Source of the DNA: Streptomyces hydrogenans
Lineage (GTDB): Bacteria; Actinomycetota; Actinomycetes; Streptomycetales; Streptomycetaceae
Length of the DNA stretch: 46,293 bases
Direction: 5' to 3'
NCBI RefSeq assembly: GCF_014656075.1
Contig: NZ_BNBS01000067.1
Span: 1 to 46,293 of the forward strand
The stretch's first letter is position 1; every line of letters begins with the position of its first letter. Positions 32,562 through 41,548 of this stretch are shown one piece after another. The translations under genes and the position numbers were made by a program. A model generated the notes under the pieces. That model worked only from the letters and a program-made list of their open reading frames with translations. It searched no databases and was not told the DNA's origin.

Positions 32562-33827
32562 TCAGGCGCGGCCGGCCGCCAGCTCCATGAGCCGGGCGAG
32601 GACCCGCCCTCCGGAGGCGGTGAGGCCGTCGTGCTCCCACTCGTTGGTGACCCAGACCCGGGCGGCGCCGATCCGGCGCGCGGTGTCGAGGGAGAGGCCG
32701 GCGTCCACGTACATGTCGTCGTGGCAGACGACGGCGGCGAGCGGCACCTCGTTGGCGGCCAGCCGCGCGGGGTCGTACAGCGGCGGCCAGTCGGCACGGG
32801 CGGCGAGGAGGTCGGCCGCCTCGGCGAAGGGCCGCAGTCCGGAGATCTCCCGGAACATCCACGGGTACATCATCTCGCCGGTGAGCAGCAGGGTGTCCGC
32901 GTCCTCGGCGAACTCGGGCCGGCCGGCGAGCGCCCGGTGCGCCGCCCATCCGGTGGGCCCGGCGCCCTGGCCGTACAGGCTCTCCTGGAGGACGGCGAAG
33001 AGCGGGGCGTCGACGTGCCCGGTCAGGGTCATGACCTGGTGCAGGAAGGTGGCGCTGGGCGCGCCGTCGGCACCGAGGGCCTCGTCGAGGAGCCAGTGGA
33101 GGCGTTCGAAGCCGTCGCCCATGCCGAGGGCGAGGCCGAGGGTGCGCAGCCTGCGGACGGTGAGGCGGTCGCCGTCGGGGAGCCGGACGTCGCCGGCGTC
33201 GAGGAGGCCGGCGATCCGGCGGAGGCGGGCGGCGTCCTCGGGGTAGCGGGCGTAGTACTCCCGGCAGCGGTCGCGGACCCGGGGGTAGGTGCGGGCGTAG
33301 ACGTCGTCGGCGGTGGCGGTGAGGCCGGGCAACCCTCCGGTGACGTAGCAGGCGCGCAGACCCCGGGGCGCCCGGGAGAGGTAGGTCAGGGTGAGGAAGC
33401 CGCCGTAGCTCTGGCCGAGGGTCTCCCAGGGGGTGTCGCCGCAGAGGCGCCGGCGTATCAGCTCGGCGTCGTCGACGATGGCGTCCGCCCGGAAGTTGCC
33501 CAGGTAGGAGGCGAGGCGGTGCGGGTCGCCGAAGCGGGCGGCCTCGCGGGCGGTGACGGGGGTGGAGCGGCCGGTGCCGCGCTGGTCGAGCAGGAGGACC
33601 CGGTGGGTCTTGAGGGCGTGCGGCAGCCAGCCGGGCGAACCGGCGGTGGGGCGCGGGGACTTCCCGCCGGGGCCGCCCTGGAGGTAGAGCAGCCAGGGCA
33701 GTTCCTCTCCGGCGCGGGCCGGGTCGGCGACCTCGCGGGCGAAGACGTCGAGGGTGGGGCCGTCGGGGCGGGCGTGGTCGAGGGGGACGGTGAAGGTGTG
33801 GTCGGTGGTGGCGTAGGCGGGGTGCAA
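32562..33827 (-). CDS. S33 family alpha/beta-hydrolase (proline iminopeptidase-like)
   Basis: This is a 421-residue protein. The TTG at 33827-33825 was chosen because CAGGAG lies 6 bases upstream; earlier GTGs would run into the divergent promoter. It has the alpha/beta-hydrolase oxyanion motif GGPGG (51-55), DQRGTG (81-86), the nucleophile elbow GQSYGG (Ser140), an Asp in CHDDMYVD and the catalytic His in EWEHDGL, as in prolyl aminopeptidases of family S33. No signal peptide is visible, so it probably removes N-terminal residues from imported peptides in the cytoplasm. It is divergent from the oligopeptide ABC operon, which supports a peptide-use role. Confidence 0.88.
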   Translation of the reverse strand: MHPAYATTDHTFTVPLDHARPDGPTLDVFAREVADPARAGEELPWLLYLQGGPGGKSPRPTAGSPGWLPHALKTHRVLLLDQRGTGRSTPVTAREAARFGDPHRLASYLGNFRADAIVDDAELIRRRLCGDTPWETLGQSYGGFLTLTYLSRAPRGLRACYVTGGLPGLTATADDVYARTYPRVRDRCREYYARYPEDAARLRRIAGLLDAGDVRLPDGDRLTVRRLRTLGLALGMGDGFERLHWLLDEALGADGAPSATFLHQVMTLTGHVDAPLFAVLQESLYGQGAGPTGWAAHRALAGRPEFAEDADTLLLTGEMMYPWMFREISGLRPFAEAADLLAARADWPPLYDPARLAANEVPLAAVVCHDDMYVDAGLSLDTARRIGAARVWVTNEWEHDGLTASGGRVLARLMELAAGRA

Positions 33828-33885
33828 GGAAGGCTCCTGTAGGGACACGGATGGGTAACGGACGGGCCGAGCGGGACCCCACACC

Positions 33886-33914
33886 TTGTCAGTGCAATTT
33901 CACATTACTATGTT
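33886..33914 (+). promoter_or_regulatory. Promoter of the oligopeptide ABC operon
   Basis: TTGTCA (33886-33891), 17 bases, then TATGTT (33909-33914) is a good sigma-70-type promoter, 62 bases before the start codon and within an AT-rich patch. A TTTCACATTAC/TCACATT direct similarity around it may be regulatory. Confidence 0.65.
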
Positions 33915-33976
33915 ACGGGTCACATTCCGGCCGCTCTGGCTGTCCGACCGCTCTCCCGCTCTCTCGGAGTGACCCC

Positions 33977-35728
33977 ATGAACAAGCGCACACGCACCCTG
34001 GCCATCGCCCTGGTGTCGACCCTCTCCCTCGGCCTCGCCGCCTGCTCCACCGGCTCGTCCGGCGGCAAGACCGGCGGACCGGAGCGGAAGAACCCCGCCG
34101 CCGCCAACGCCGGCGCGGTCATCGGCGGCACCCCGCAGAAGGGCGGCACCCTCACCGTCCTGTCCAACCAGGACTTCACCCACCTCGACCCGGCCCGCAA
34201 CTGGGTCATGCCCGACATGGACTTCGGCACCCGGCTGCTCTACCGCACCCTCGTCACCTACAAGGCCGCCCCCGGCGCCGACGGCAGCGAGCTGGTCCCC
34301 GACCTCGCCGAGGACCTCGGCACCCCGTCCAACGGCGCCAAGACCTGGACCTTCCGCCTGAAGGCCGGCCTGAAGTACGAGGACGGCACCCCCGTCACCG
34401 CCCAGGACATCAAGCACAACGTCGAGCGGTCCTTCTCCCCCGACCTCCCCGGCGGCCCCGACTACGCGGCCCGCTACCTCGCCGGGGCCGAGGGCTACCA
34501 GGGCCCGGCCCGGGGCAAGCACCTCGACTCGGTCAAGACCCCGGACGCCCGCACGATCGTCTTCGAACTCCACAAGCCCTTCGCGGAGTTCCCCTTCGCC
34601 GCCACCCTGCCGACCTTCGCCCCGGTGCCCCCCGCCCAGGACAAGGGCGCGCAGTACGACAACCGCCCCTTCTCCTCGGGGCCGTACAAGATCGAGAGCT
34701 ACGCCCGCGACAAGCAGATGGTCCTGGTCCGCAACACCCACTGGGACCCGGCGAGCGACAGCGTCCGCAAGGCGTACCCGGACCGGATCGTCGTCACCAT
34801 GGGCCTCAAGGGCAACCAGATCGACGACCGCCTCGTCGCCTCCGCCGCCGGCGACTCCTCCGCCGTCGCCTGGTCCACGCTCCGCCCCGAGTCGATCTCC
34901 AAGGTCCTCACCAAGGCCGACGTCAAGGCCCGGCTCCTCGCCGAGTCCAGCAGCTGCACCGAGATGCTCCAGATGCACACCGGCCGCGCCCCCTTCGACG
35001 ACCTCAAGGTCCGCCAGGCCGTGCAGTGGGCCCTCGACCGGGAGGCGATCGTCACCGCCGCCGGCGGCCCGGCCGTCACCGACGCCGCAGGCGCCGCGAT
35101 GCCCGGCTCCCTCTTCACCGGCGGCAAGCAGCCCGACACCCTCGGGATCCCGCTCGCCGGTGACCCCGAGAAGGCCAGGCAGCTGCTCAAGGAGGCCGGG
35201 AAGGCCGACGGCCTGTCCACCAGCCTCACCGTCAACATCAACGACAAGGCCATCGGCGAGGCCGTCCAGCAGTCCCTCGGCAAGGCCGGCATCAAGGTGA
35301 CCATCGAGACCGTCGACCCGTCCGCCTTCTACGACACCATCGGCGACACCAAGAACCGCACGGACCTCGTCTACACCGGCTGGTGTCCCGACTTCCCCTC
35401 CGGCACCACCTTCCTCCCCTTCGTCTTCGACGGCCGCTTCGTCAAGGAGAAGGGCAACTCCGGCAACCACTCCCTCTTCAAGGACGACGCCACCATGAAG
35501 CGGATGGACGAGATCGCCGCCATGACCGACGGCGACGCGGCCAACAAGGCGTGGCAGGAACTCGACGGACAGATCCTCGCCAAGGCCCCGGTCGCCCCCG
35601 GCGCCATGAAGCGCCGCGCGCTCCTCGTCGGCACCAACGTCGCCGGGGCCTACGGCCACACCTCCTGGAGCGGTCAGCTCGACTACGCGACGGTCGGCCT
35701 CAAGGACCCGTCGAAGAGCGCGAACTGA
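33977..35728 (+). CDS. Oligopeptide ABC transporter substrate-binding lipoprotein (DppA/OppA family)
   Basis: This is a 583-residue family-5 solute-binding lipoprotein. The signal peptide MNKRTRTLAIALVSTLSLGL is followed by lipobox LAAC (Cys23). Characteristic stretches are KGGTLTVLSNQDFTHLDPAR, DGTPVTAQDIKHNVERSF, SSGPYKIESY, PFDDLKVRQAVQWALDREAI and GIPLAGDPEKARQLLKEAG. It captures peptides, or possibly other family-5 ligands, for the permeases encoded downstream. GGAG lies 8 bases before the ATG, and the frame upstream is non-coding leader. It is the first gene of a five-gene operon with tight spacing. Confidence 0.93.
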   Translation: MNKRTRTLAIALVSTLSLGLAACSTGSSGGKTGGPERKNPAAANAGAVIGGTPQKGGTLTVLSNQDFTHLDPARNWVMPDMDFGTRLLYRTLVTYKAAPGADGSELVPDLAEDLGTPSNGAKTWTFRLKAGLKYEDGTPVTAQDIKHNVERSFSPDLPGGPDYAARYLAGAEGYQGPARGKHLDSVKTPDARTIVFELHKPFAEFPFAATLPTFAPVPPAQDKGAQYDNRPFSSGPYKIESYARDKQMVLVRNTHWDPASDSVRKAYPDRIVVTMGLKGNQIDDRLVASAAGDSSAVAWSTLRPESISKVLTKADVKARLLAESSSCTEMLQMHTGRAPFDDLKVRQAVQWALDREAIVTAAGGPAVTDAAGAAMPGSLFTGGKQPDTLGIPLAGDPEKARQLLKEAGKADGLSTSLTVNINDKAIGEAVQQSLGKAGIKVTIETVDPSAFYDTIGDTKNRTDLVYTGWCPDFPSGTTFLPFVFDGRFVKEKGNSGNHSLFKDDATMKRMDEIAAMTDGDAANKAWQELDGQILAKAPVAPGAMKRRALLVGTNVAGAYGHTSWSGQLDYATVGLKDPSKSAN

Positions 35729-35742
35729 AGGACGCCCCTCCC

Positions 35743-36678
35743 ATGACCACGACCACCACCCCTCCCCCTCCGGTGCACGCGGGCGGCGGGGCCTGGCGGG
35801 CGGTCCGCGCGGAGATCCGCCGCCGCACCTCCCTCAAGGTCTCCCTCGCCGTCGTCGCCCTCTTCGTCCTGATGACCGCCGCCGCCCCGCTGATCGCCTC
35901 GCTCGGCGGCTGGGGCCCGGAGGAGTTCGACAAGTCCGCCGTCGACCCCTACCTCGGCGGACTGCCGATCGGACCGCTCGGCGGGGTCTCCGCCGAGCAC
36001 TGGCTCGGCGTCGAACCCATCACCGGCCGCGACCTGTTCGCCCGGGTCGTGCACGGCGCCCAGGTGTCGCTGCTGATCGCCTTCGCCGCCACCGCGATCG
36101 TCGTGCTGGCGGGGGTGACGGCCGGCATCGCCGCCGGCTACTTCGGCGGCCGCACCGACACCGCGCTGTCCCGGCTGATGGACCTCACGATGTCCTTCCC
36201 CTCCCTCATCTTCATGATCGCGATGATGTCGGTGGCCCGGGACGCCGACCGGACCCTCCTGATGATCCTCGTCATCGGCCTCTTCGGCTGGCCCGGCGTC
36301 GCCCGGGTCGTCCGCGGCCAGACCCTCTCGCTCAAGCACCGCGAGTACGTCGACGCGGCCCGCGTCGGCGGCTCCGGACCCTGGCGGATCCTCGCCCGCG
36401 ACATCCTCCCGGGCGTCGCGGGGCCGGTCATCGCGTACACCACGCTGATGGTCCCCGGCATGATCGCCACCGAGGCGGCGCTCAGCTACCTCGGCGTCGG
36501 GGTCCGCCCGCCGACCCCGTCCTGGGGCCAGATGATCGCCGAGAGCGTCGCCTACTACGACACGGACCCCATGTACTTCCTCGTCCCGAGCGTCTGCCTC
36601 TTCCTCACCGTCCTCGCCTTCACCCTCCTCGGCGACGCGCTGCGCGACGTCCTCGACCCCCGGGGGAGCCGTACGTGA
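35743..36678 (+). CDS. Oligopeptide ABC transporter permease, DppC type
   Basis: This is a 311-residue permease with an N-terminal membrane segment, then an extracytoplasmic stretch ending HWLGVEPITGRDLFARVVHG, the DppC/OppC signature, and five more segments. The EAA loop is at REYVDAARVGGSGPWRILAR followed by DILP. It begins 14 bases after the binding-protein stop and overlaps the next gene by GTGA. The C-type subunit precedes the B-type here, the reverse of the usual dpp/opp order. Confidence 0.92.
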   Translation: MTTTTTPPPPVHAGGGAWRAVRAEIRRRTSLKVSLAVVALFVLMTAAAPLIASLGGWGPEEFDKSAVDPYLGGLPIGPLGGVSAEHWLGVEPITGRDLFARVVHGAQVSLLIAFAATAIVVLAGVTAGIAAGYFGGRTDTALSRLMDLTMSFPSLIFMIAMMSVARDADRTLLMILVIGLFGWPGVARVVRGQTLSLKHREYVDAARVGGSGPWRILARDILPGVAGPVIAYTTLMVPGMIATEAALSYLGVGVRPPTPSWGQMIAESVAYYDTDPMYFLVPSVCLFLTVLAFTLLGDALRDVLDPRGSRT

Positions 36679-37661
36679 TCCTCTACCTCGGCCGCCGGCT
36701 CCTCGGGGTGCTCGGCGTCCTCCTCGCCATCGCCGCCGTCACCTTCACCATCTTCTACGTCCTGCCCTCCGACCCGGCCGCCGCCGCCTGCGGCAAGGCG
36801 TGCAGCGACGAACGCCTGGAGGCGATCCGCGCCAACATGGGCCTGGACGCCCCCCTCTGGCGGCAGTTCGCCGACTTCGTCACCGGCATCTTCACCGGAC
36901 GCACCATGGGCACCGGGCAGTACGCCCTGCACTGCGACTTCCCCTGCCTCGGCTACTCGTACGAGAACAGCGAGGGCGTCTGGGACCTCCTCGTCGACCG
37001 GCTCCCCGTCTCCGCCTCGCTCGCCGCCGGAGCCGCCGTGCTGTGGCTGGCCCTCGGCCTGACCGCGGGCGTGACGGCCGCCCTCCGCAAGGACACCCTG
37101 ACCGACCGGGCCCTCATGGTCGGCGCGGTCGCCGCCGCCTCCCTGCCGGTCTACTTCACCTCCGTCCTGCTCATCTACGGGCTGATCCGGCTCACCGGAC
37201 TGCTGCCCTACCCGCAGTACGTCCCCCTCACCTCCGACCCGCTGTCCTGGGCCTCCAACCTGCTGCTGCCCTGGCTGGCCCTGGCGGTCCTGTACGCCGC
37301 CATGTACGCCCGGCAGAGCCGCGGCGCGATGATCGAGTCCATGGCGGAGCCGTACATCCGCACCGCCCGCGCCAAGGGCCTGCCGCGCCGCACGGTCGTC
37401 GTCAAGCACGGTCTGCGGGCCGGGATGACCCCGATCCTCACCATCTTCGGCATGGACCTCGGCGGACTCCTCGCGGGCGCCGTCATCACCGAGTCCCTCT
37501 TCGGACTCCCCGGCGTCGGACGCCTCTTCTACGGCGCCCTCACCACCGGCGACCAGCCCGTCATCCTCGGCGTGACGCTCCTCGCGGCCGGCTTCATCGT
37601 CGTCGCCAACCTGGCCGTGGACCTGCTGTACGCCGTCGTCGACCCGCGAGTGAGGTACTGA
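36675..37661 (+). CDS. Oligopeptide ABC transporter permease, DppB type
   Basis: This is a 328-residue permease beginning MILYLGRRLLGVLGVLLAIAA, the typical DppB/OppB N terminus. It carries an extracytoplasmic insert with two Cys pairs (CGKAC and CDFPC) common in actinomycete members, then transmembrane segments and the EAA loop YIRTARAKGLPRRTVVVKHG. The GTG start overlaps the previous stop by four bases and its own stop overlaps the next ATG by one base, so all subunits are translationally coupled. Confidence 0.92.
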   Translation: MILYLGRRLLGVLGVLLAIAAVTFTIFYVLPSDPAAAACGKACSDERLEAIRANMGLDAPLWRQFADFVTGIFTGRTMGTGQYALHCDFPCLGYSYENSEGVWDLLVDRLPVSASLAAGAAVLWLALGLTAGVTAALRKDTLTDRALMVGAVAAASLPVYFTSVLLIYGLIRLTGLLPYPQYVPLTSDPLSWASNLLLPWLALAVLYAAMYARQSRGAMIESMAEPYIRTARAKGLPRRTVVVKHGLRAGMTPILTIFGMDLGGLLAGAVITESLFGLPGVGRLFYGALTTGDQPVILGVTLLAAGFIVVANLAVDLLYAVVDPRVRY

Positions 37662-38679
37662 TGGCCGACACCGCCCCGCTCCTGACGGTCCGGGACCTCA
37701 GCGTCACCTTCCCGACCCCCCGCGGCCCCGTCCGGGCCGTCGACTCCCTCTCCTTCGACGTGCCGCACGGCCGCACCCTCGGCATCGTCGGCGAGTCGGG
37801 CTCCGGCAAGTCCGTGACCTCGCTCGCCGTCATGGGCCTGCACACCGGCGCCGACGTCACCGGCTCCGTCGCCCTCGACGGGCGCGAACTCGTCGGCCTC
37901 CCCGACCAGGAGCTGAACCGGCTCCGCGGCCGGCGGATGGCGATGATCTTCCAGGACCCGCTCTCCAGCCTGCACCCCTACTACACCGTCGGCGAGCAGA
38001 TCGCCGAGCACCACCGCGTGCACTTCGGCACCCGCCGGGCCGCCGCCCGCGCCCGCGCGATCGAGGCGCTCGCCGAGGTCGGCATCCCGGAGCCGAGACG
38101 CCGCGTGGGCGAGTACCCCCACCAGTTCTCCGGCGGCATGCGCCAGCGGGTCATGATCGCGATGGCGCTGGTCTGCGAACCCGACCTGCTCATCGCCGAC
38201 GAGCCGACCACCGCGCTCGACGTCACCGTGCAGGCCCAGATCCTCGACCTGCTCGCCCGGCTCCAGCAGGAGCGCCGGCTCTCCGTCGTCATGATCACCC
38301 ACGACCTGGGCGTGGTGGCCCGGGTCGCCCACGAGGTGCTCGTCATGTACGGCGGACGCGCCGCCGAACAGGCCCCGGTCGACGCCCTGTTCGCCGCCCC
38401 CGCGCACCCGTACACCCGCGGGCTGCTCGACTCCCTGCCCCGCCTCGACGACCCCGACGACGTACCGCTGCGCGCCATCCCCGGCAGCCCGCCGTCCCTG
38501 CTCGACCCGGCACCCGGCTGCGCCTTCGCGCCCCGCTGCGCCCGCGCCGCGGCCGGCTCGGCCGAGGAGCGGGCCCGCTGCACCGCCGAACGGCCGGCGC
38601 TCGGCGGCCCCGAAGGACACACCGCCGCCTGCCACTTCGCGGCCTTCCCGGCCTTTCCCGCGTACGAAGGGGTCGCCCC

Positions 38680-38683
<4 letters not shown>
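37661..38683 (+). CDS. Oligopeptide ABC transporter ATP-binding protein, DppD type
   Basis: This is a 340-residue ATPase. It has Walker A GESGSGKS (44-51), Q-loop FQDPLSSL, signature SGGMRQR, Walker B LLIADEPTTALD and switch MITHDLGVVA. The C-terminal oligopeptide-transport module (PYTRGLLDSLP, then the Cys-containing GCAFAPRCARA) is typical of DppD/OppD and can bind an iron-sulfur cluster in some relatives. It pairs with the DppF-type ATPase that overlaps its stop (GTGA). Confidence 0.94.
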
Positions 38684-39678
<995 letters not shown>

Positions 39679-39689
39679 CCGGCCGGGCG

Positions 39690-39995
39690 TCAGCCGGAGG
39701 ACATCGCGATCCCCATCAGGAGCGCCGACACCCACGGGGCCGCGACCAGGAAGAGGGAGGCCGAGGCCAGGAGGATCCGCGGGACGCGCAGCGAGCGGCG
39801 GTACGGCGGGAGCCAGGCGAGCACGAGGAGCACGGCGGCCGCCGTAAGGATGACCTCGATCCCGCTGGTGTACCCGTCGGCCCCGAAGAACGCGAACTCT
39901 CCGACCAGGAGCGGGAGTCCGGGAAGCGTCGCCACGAGGGGCGCCTTCCACCAGGTCGGGTCGAGGGGGGCGCGTGCGCCGGCTGCCGTCGTCAT
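39690..39995 (-). CDS. Small hypothetical membrane protein
   Basis: This is a 101-residue protein with three predicted membrane segments (about 18-37, 45-63, 70-97) separated by short basic turns (YRRSLRVPR). I do not recognise a family. GGGGG lies a few bases before the ATG. It is convergent with the oligopeptide ABC operon and upstream of nothing on its own strand, so no function can be inferred. Confidence 0.65.
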   Translation of the reverse strand: MTTAAGARAPLDPTWWKAPLVATLPGLPLLVGEFAFFGADGYTSGIEVILTAAAVLLVLAWLPPYRRSLRVPRILLASASLFLVAAPWVSALLMGIAMSSG

Positions 39996-40065
39996 GCCCC
40001 CAGTCGATCACCGGCGGGGGCGGGGCGGGATCCGGGCCGGTACTCAGAGCCGCGGGCGCGCGTAC

Positions 40066-40407
40066 TCACACGGAGGCGCCGGAGCGGAGGCGCACGCGGG
40101 AGGCGGAGGCGCGCCGGAGCCGCGGGCCGACCCGGCCCGCCTCCCGCAGCCGCTCGCCGTCGAGCGTCCGGTGCGCCTCCCGCAGCGCCTCGCCCAGCGC
40201 GAGGAACCGCGCGGCCTCCTCGGGCCGTTCGCGGGCCGGCAGATTCGCCGCCCAGACGGCGAGGGGAGGCCGCCGCAGCGCCGCGATCGCCCGCGCGGCC
40301 GACTTGTCCTTCGCCCGGCGCGCCTCGGCGACGTACGCGTCGCGGACGGCCGTGAACTCGGACGGTCTCAGCGCGTACAGCTCACCGGTGACCCGTTCGA
40401 CATCCAT
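40066..40407 (-). CDS. Truncated conserved hypothetical protein (N-terminal part only)
   Basis: The 113-residue product starts MDVERVTGELYALRPSEFTA and continues VRDAYVAEARRAKDKSAARA, AIAALRRPPLAVWAANLPAR. This resembles the start of an actinomycete hypothetical family whose members, as I recall them, are about 300 residues long. After GEALREAHRTLDGERLREA the sequence turns into an Arg/Ser-rich tail and stops, so the rest of the protein is missing. It is either a genuinely short variant or a gene broken by frameshift or deletion. An alternative Met lies three codons upstream. Confidence 0.55.
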   Translation of the reverse strand: MDVERVTGELYALRPSEFTAVRDAYVAEARRAKDKSAARAIAALRRPPLAVWAANLPARERPEEAARFLALGEALREAHRTLDGERLREAGRVGPRLRRASASRVRLRSGASV

Positions 40408-40587
40408 GCGCCCCACTCTGCTGCTCCCGACGGCCGAGCCCGGGGCGAACCTCCGCCGGTGCGCGAGCCGTCACCCGCTCGGCAGGAGCCCCTCAGTCCT
40501 GTGAGCCGCGTCACACATTAAGAATCATTTAAGGATCAATGCCGCGAAGATCCCGTTTTCCGGGGCATCGCCCGCAGTTGACGCCCT

Positions 40588-40606
40588 GTTTGACCGACGA
40601 TCAAAC
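40588..40606. promoter_or_regulatory. Inverted repeat upstream of peptidoglycan-binding-domain gene
   Basis: GTTTGA (40588-40593) and TCAAAC (40601-40606) form a perfect inverted repeat with 7-base spacer, 72 bases before the start at 40678. A TTGACG -35-like element is at 40578-40583, and an AT-rich patch lies at 40515-40540. This is a possible operator. Confidence 0.45.
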
Positions 40607-40677
40607 TCTGCGTGGATTCGCCACCCCTCCACGGCTTCTCCGCATCCCTCACGGTTTCCCCTTCCCTGGAGCCCTTG

Positions 40678-41529
40678 ATGCGCCACAGGACTGCCCTGAC
40701 CACAGCAGTCACGCCGGTCACCCCCGAACCTCCCTCCGCGCCTCCCCTTCCCGGACAGCCGCACCCCGTCTTCGGGCAGGTCGCGGCAGGCGGCCCCGAC
40801 GGGCGGTCCGGTGTGCGCGCACAGGATCTCGAACTCTTCGACAGCACGCGGCCGTTGCCCGTCGTCCCGACGGCCCCCCGCCGACGCGGCGGCCGGCACG
40901 CGCCCGCCCCTCGGCGGCGGCGTACGGCCCCCCTCCCGCCGCTGCTGATGGGTCTGCTGGCGGCCGGGGTCGGCGCGGCCCTGCCGGTCTACCTCACCGC
41001 GCGGCCGGACTCGCCCGCCCCCCACCCCTCCACGCTCACGATGCCGGACCTGCCTCCCCCGCCCACCCTGGTGCCGGACCCCGTCGGCACGACCGGCGTG
41101 CCGTCCCGCACCCCCTCGACACGGCCGATCCCGCCACGACCACCGGCGCCGACCCCGACCCGTACCGCTCCGAAGGCGACCCGGTCGGCCCCGGCCCCCG
41201 TCACCGCCACGGCCGTGGCGCCGCCCCCGACGACGCGGGCGGCCACCTCCCCTCCCCCGGCGCCGCCGGTCTCCCCGCCGCCGACCCACGAGCGCCACCG
41301 CCCGTCCTCGGGCCCGGACGGCCCGCGCGTCGGCAGCAGCGGGCCCGAGGTGCTGGAGGTCCAGGTCATGCTCCAGCGGCTCGGCCTCTACGAGGGGCCG
41401 CTGGACGGCGAGTTCGGTGAGTCGACGGAGCTGGCCGTGATCCAGTTCCAGTGGTCCGTGCGGGTCTTCGAACGGCCGGGCGTCTGCGGCCCGTTGACGC
41501 TCGCCGCGCTGCGGGAGGCGAGCGCCTGA
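40678..41529 (+). CDS. Membrane-anchored peptidoglycan-binding-domain protein
   Basis: This is a 283-residue protein. The N-terminal roughly 75 residues are cytoplasmic and Pro-rich, followed by a basic stretch (RRRGGRHAPAPRRRR), one membrane segment (LPPLLMGLLAAGVGAALPVY), a long Pro/Thr/Ala-rich linker and a C-terminal PG_binding_1 domain (GPEVLEVQVMLQRLGLYEGP, LDGEFGESTELAVIQFQWS, GVCGPLTLAAL). This is a type II membrane protein whose tip binds cell-wall peptidoglycan. The ATG at 40678 was chosen because GGAG lies 6 bases upstream, although the frame is open further. It is convergent with the amidase gene. Confidence 0.8.
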   Translation: MRHRTALTTAVTPVTPEPPSAPPLPGQPHPVFGQVAAGGPDGRSGVRAQDLELFDSTRPLPVVPTAPRRRGGRHAPAPRRRRTAPLPPLLMGLLAAGVGAALPVYLTARPDSPAPHPSTLTMPDLPPPPTLVPDPVGTTGVPSRTPSTRPIPPRPPAPTPTRTAPKATRSAPAPVTATAVAPPPTTRAATSPPPAPPVSPPPTHERHRPSSGPDGPRVGSSGPEVLEVQVMLQRLGLYEGPLDGEFGESTELAVIQFQWSVRVFERPGVCGPLTLAALREASA

Positions 41530-41548
41530 CCGTCCGGTCCATCGGCTG

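Noticed and set aside
32562..33884. Earlier GTG starts for the S33 hydrolase
   Set aside because: They would place the coding region against the divergent promoter and lack ribosome sites, whereas CAGGAG precedes the TTG at 33827.
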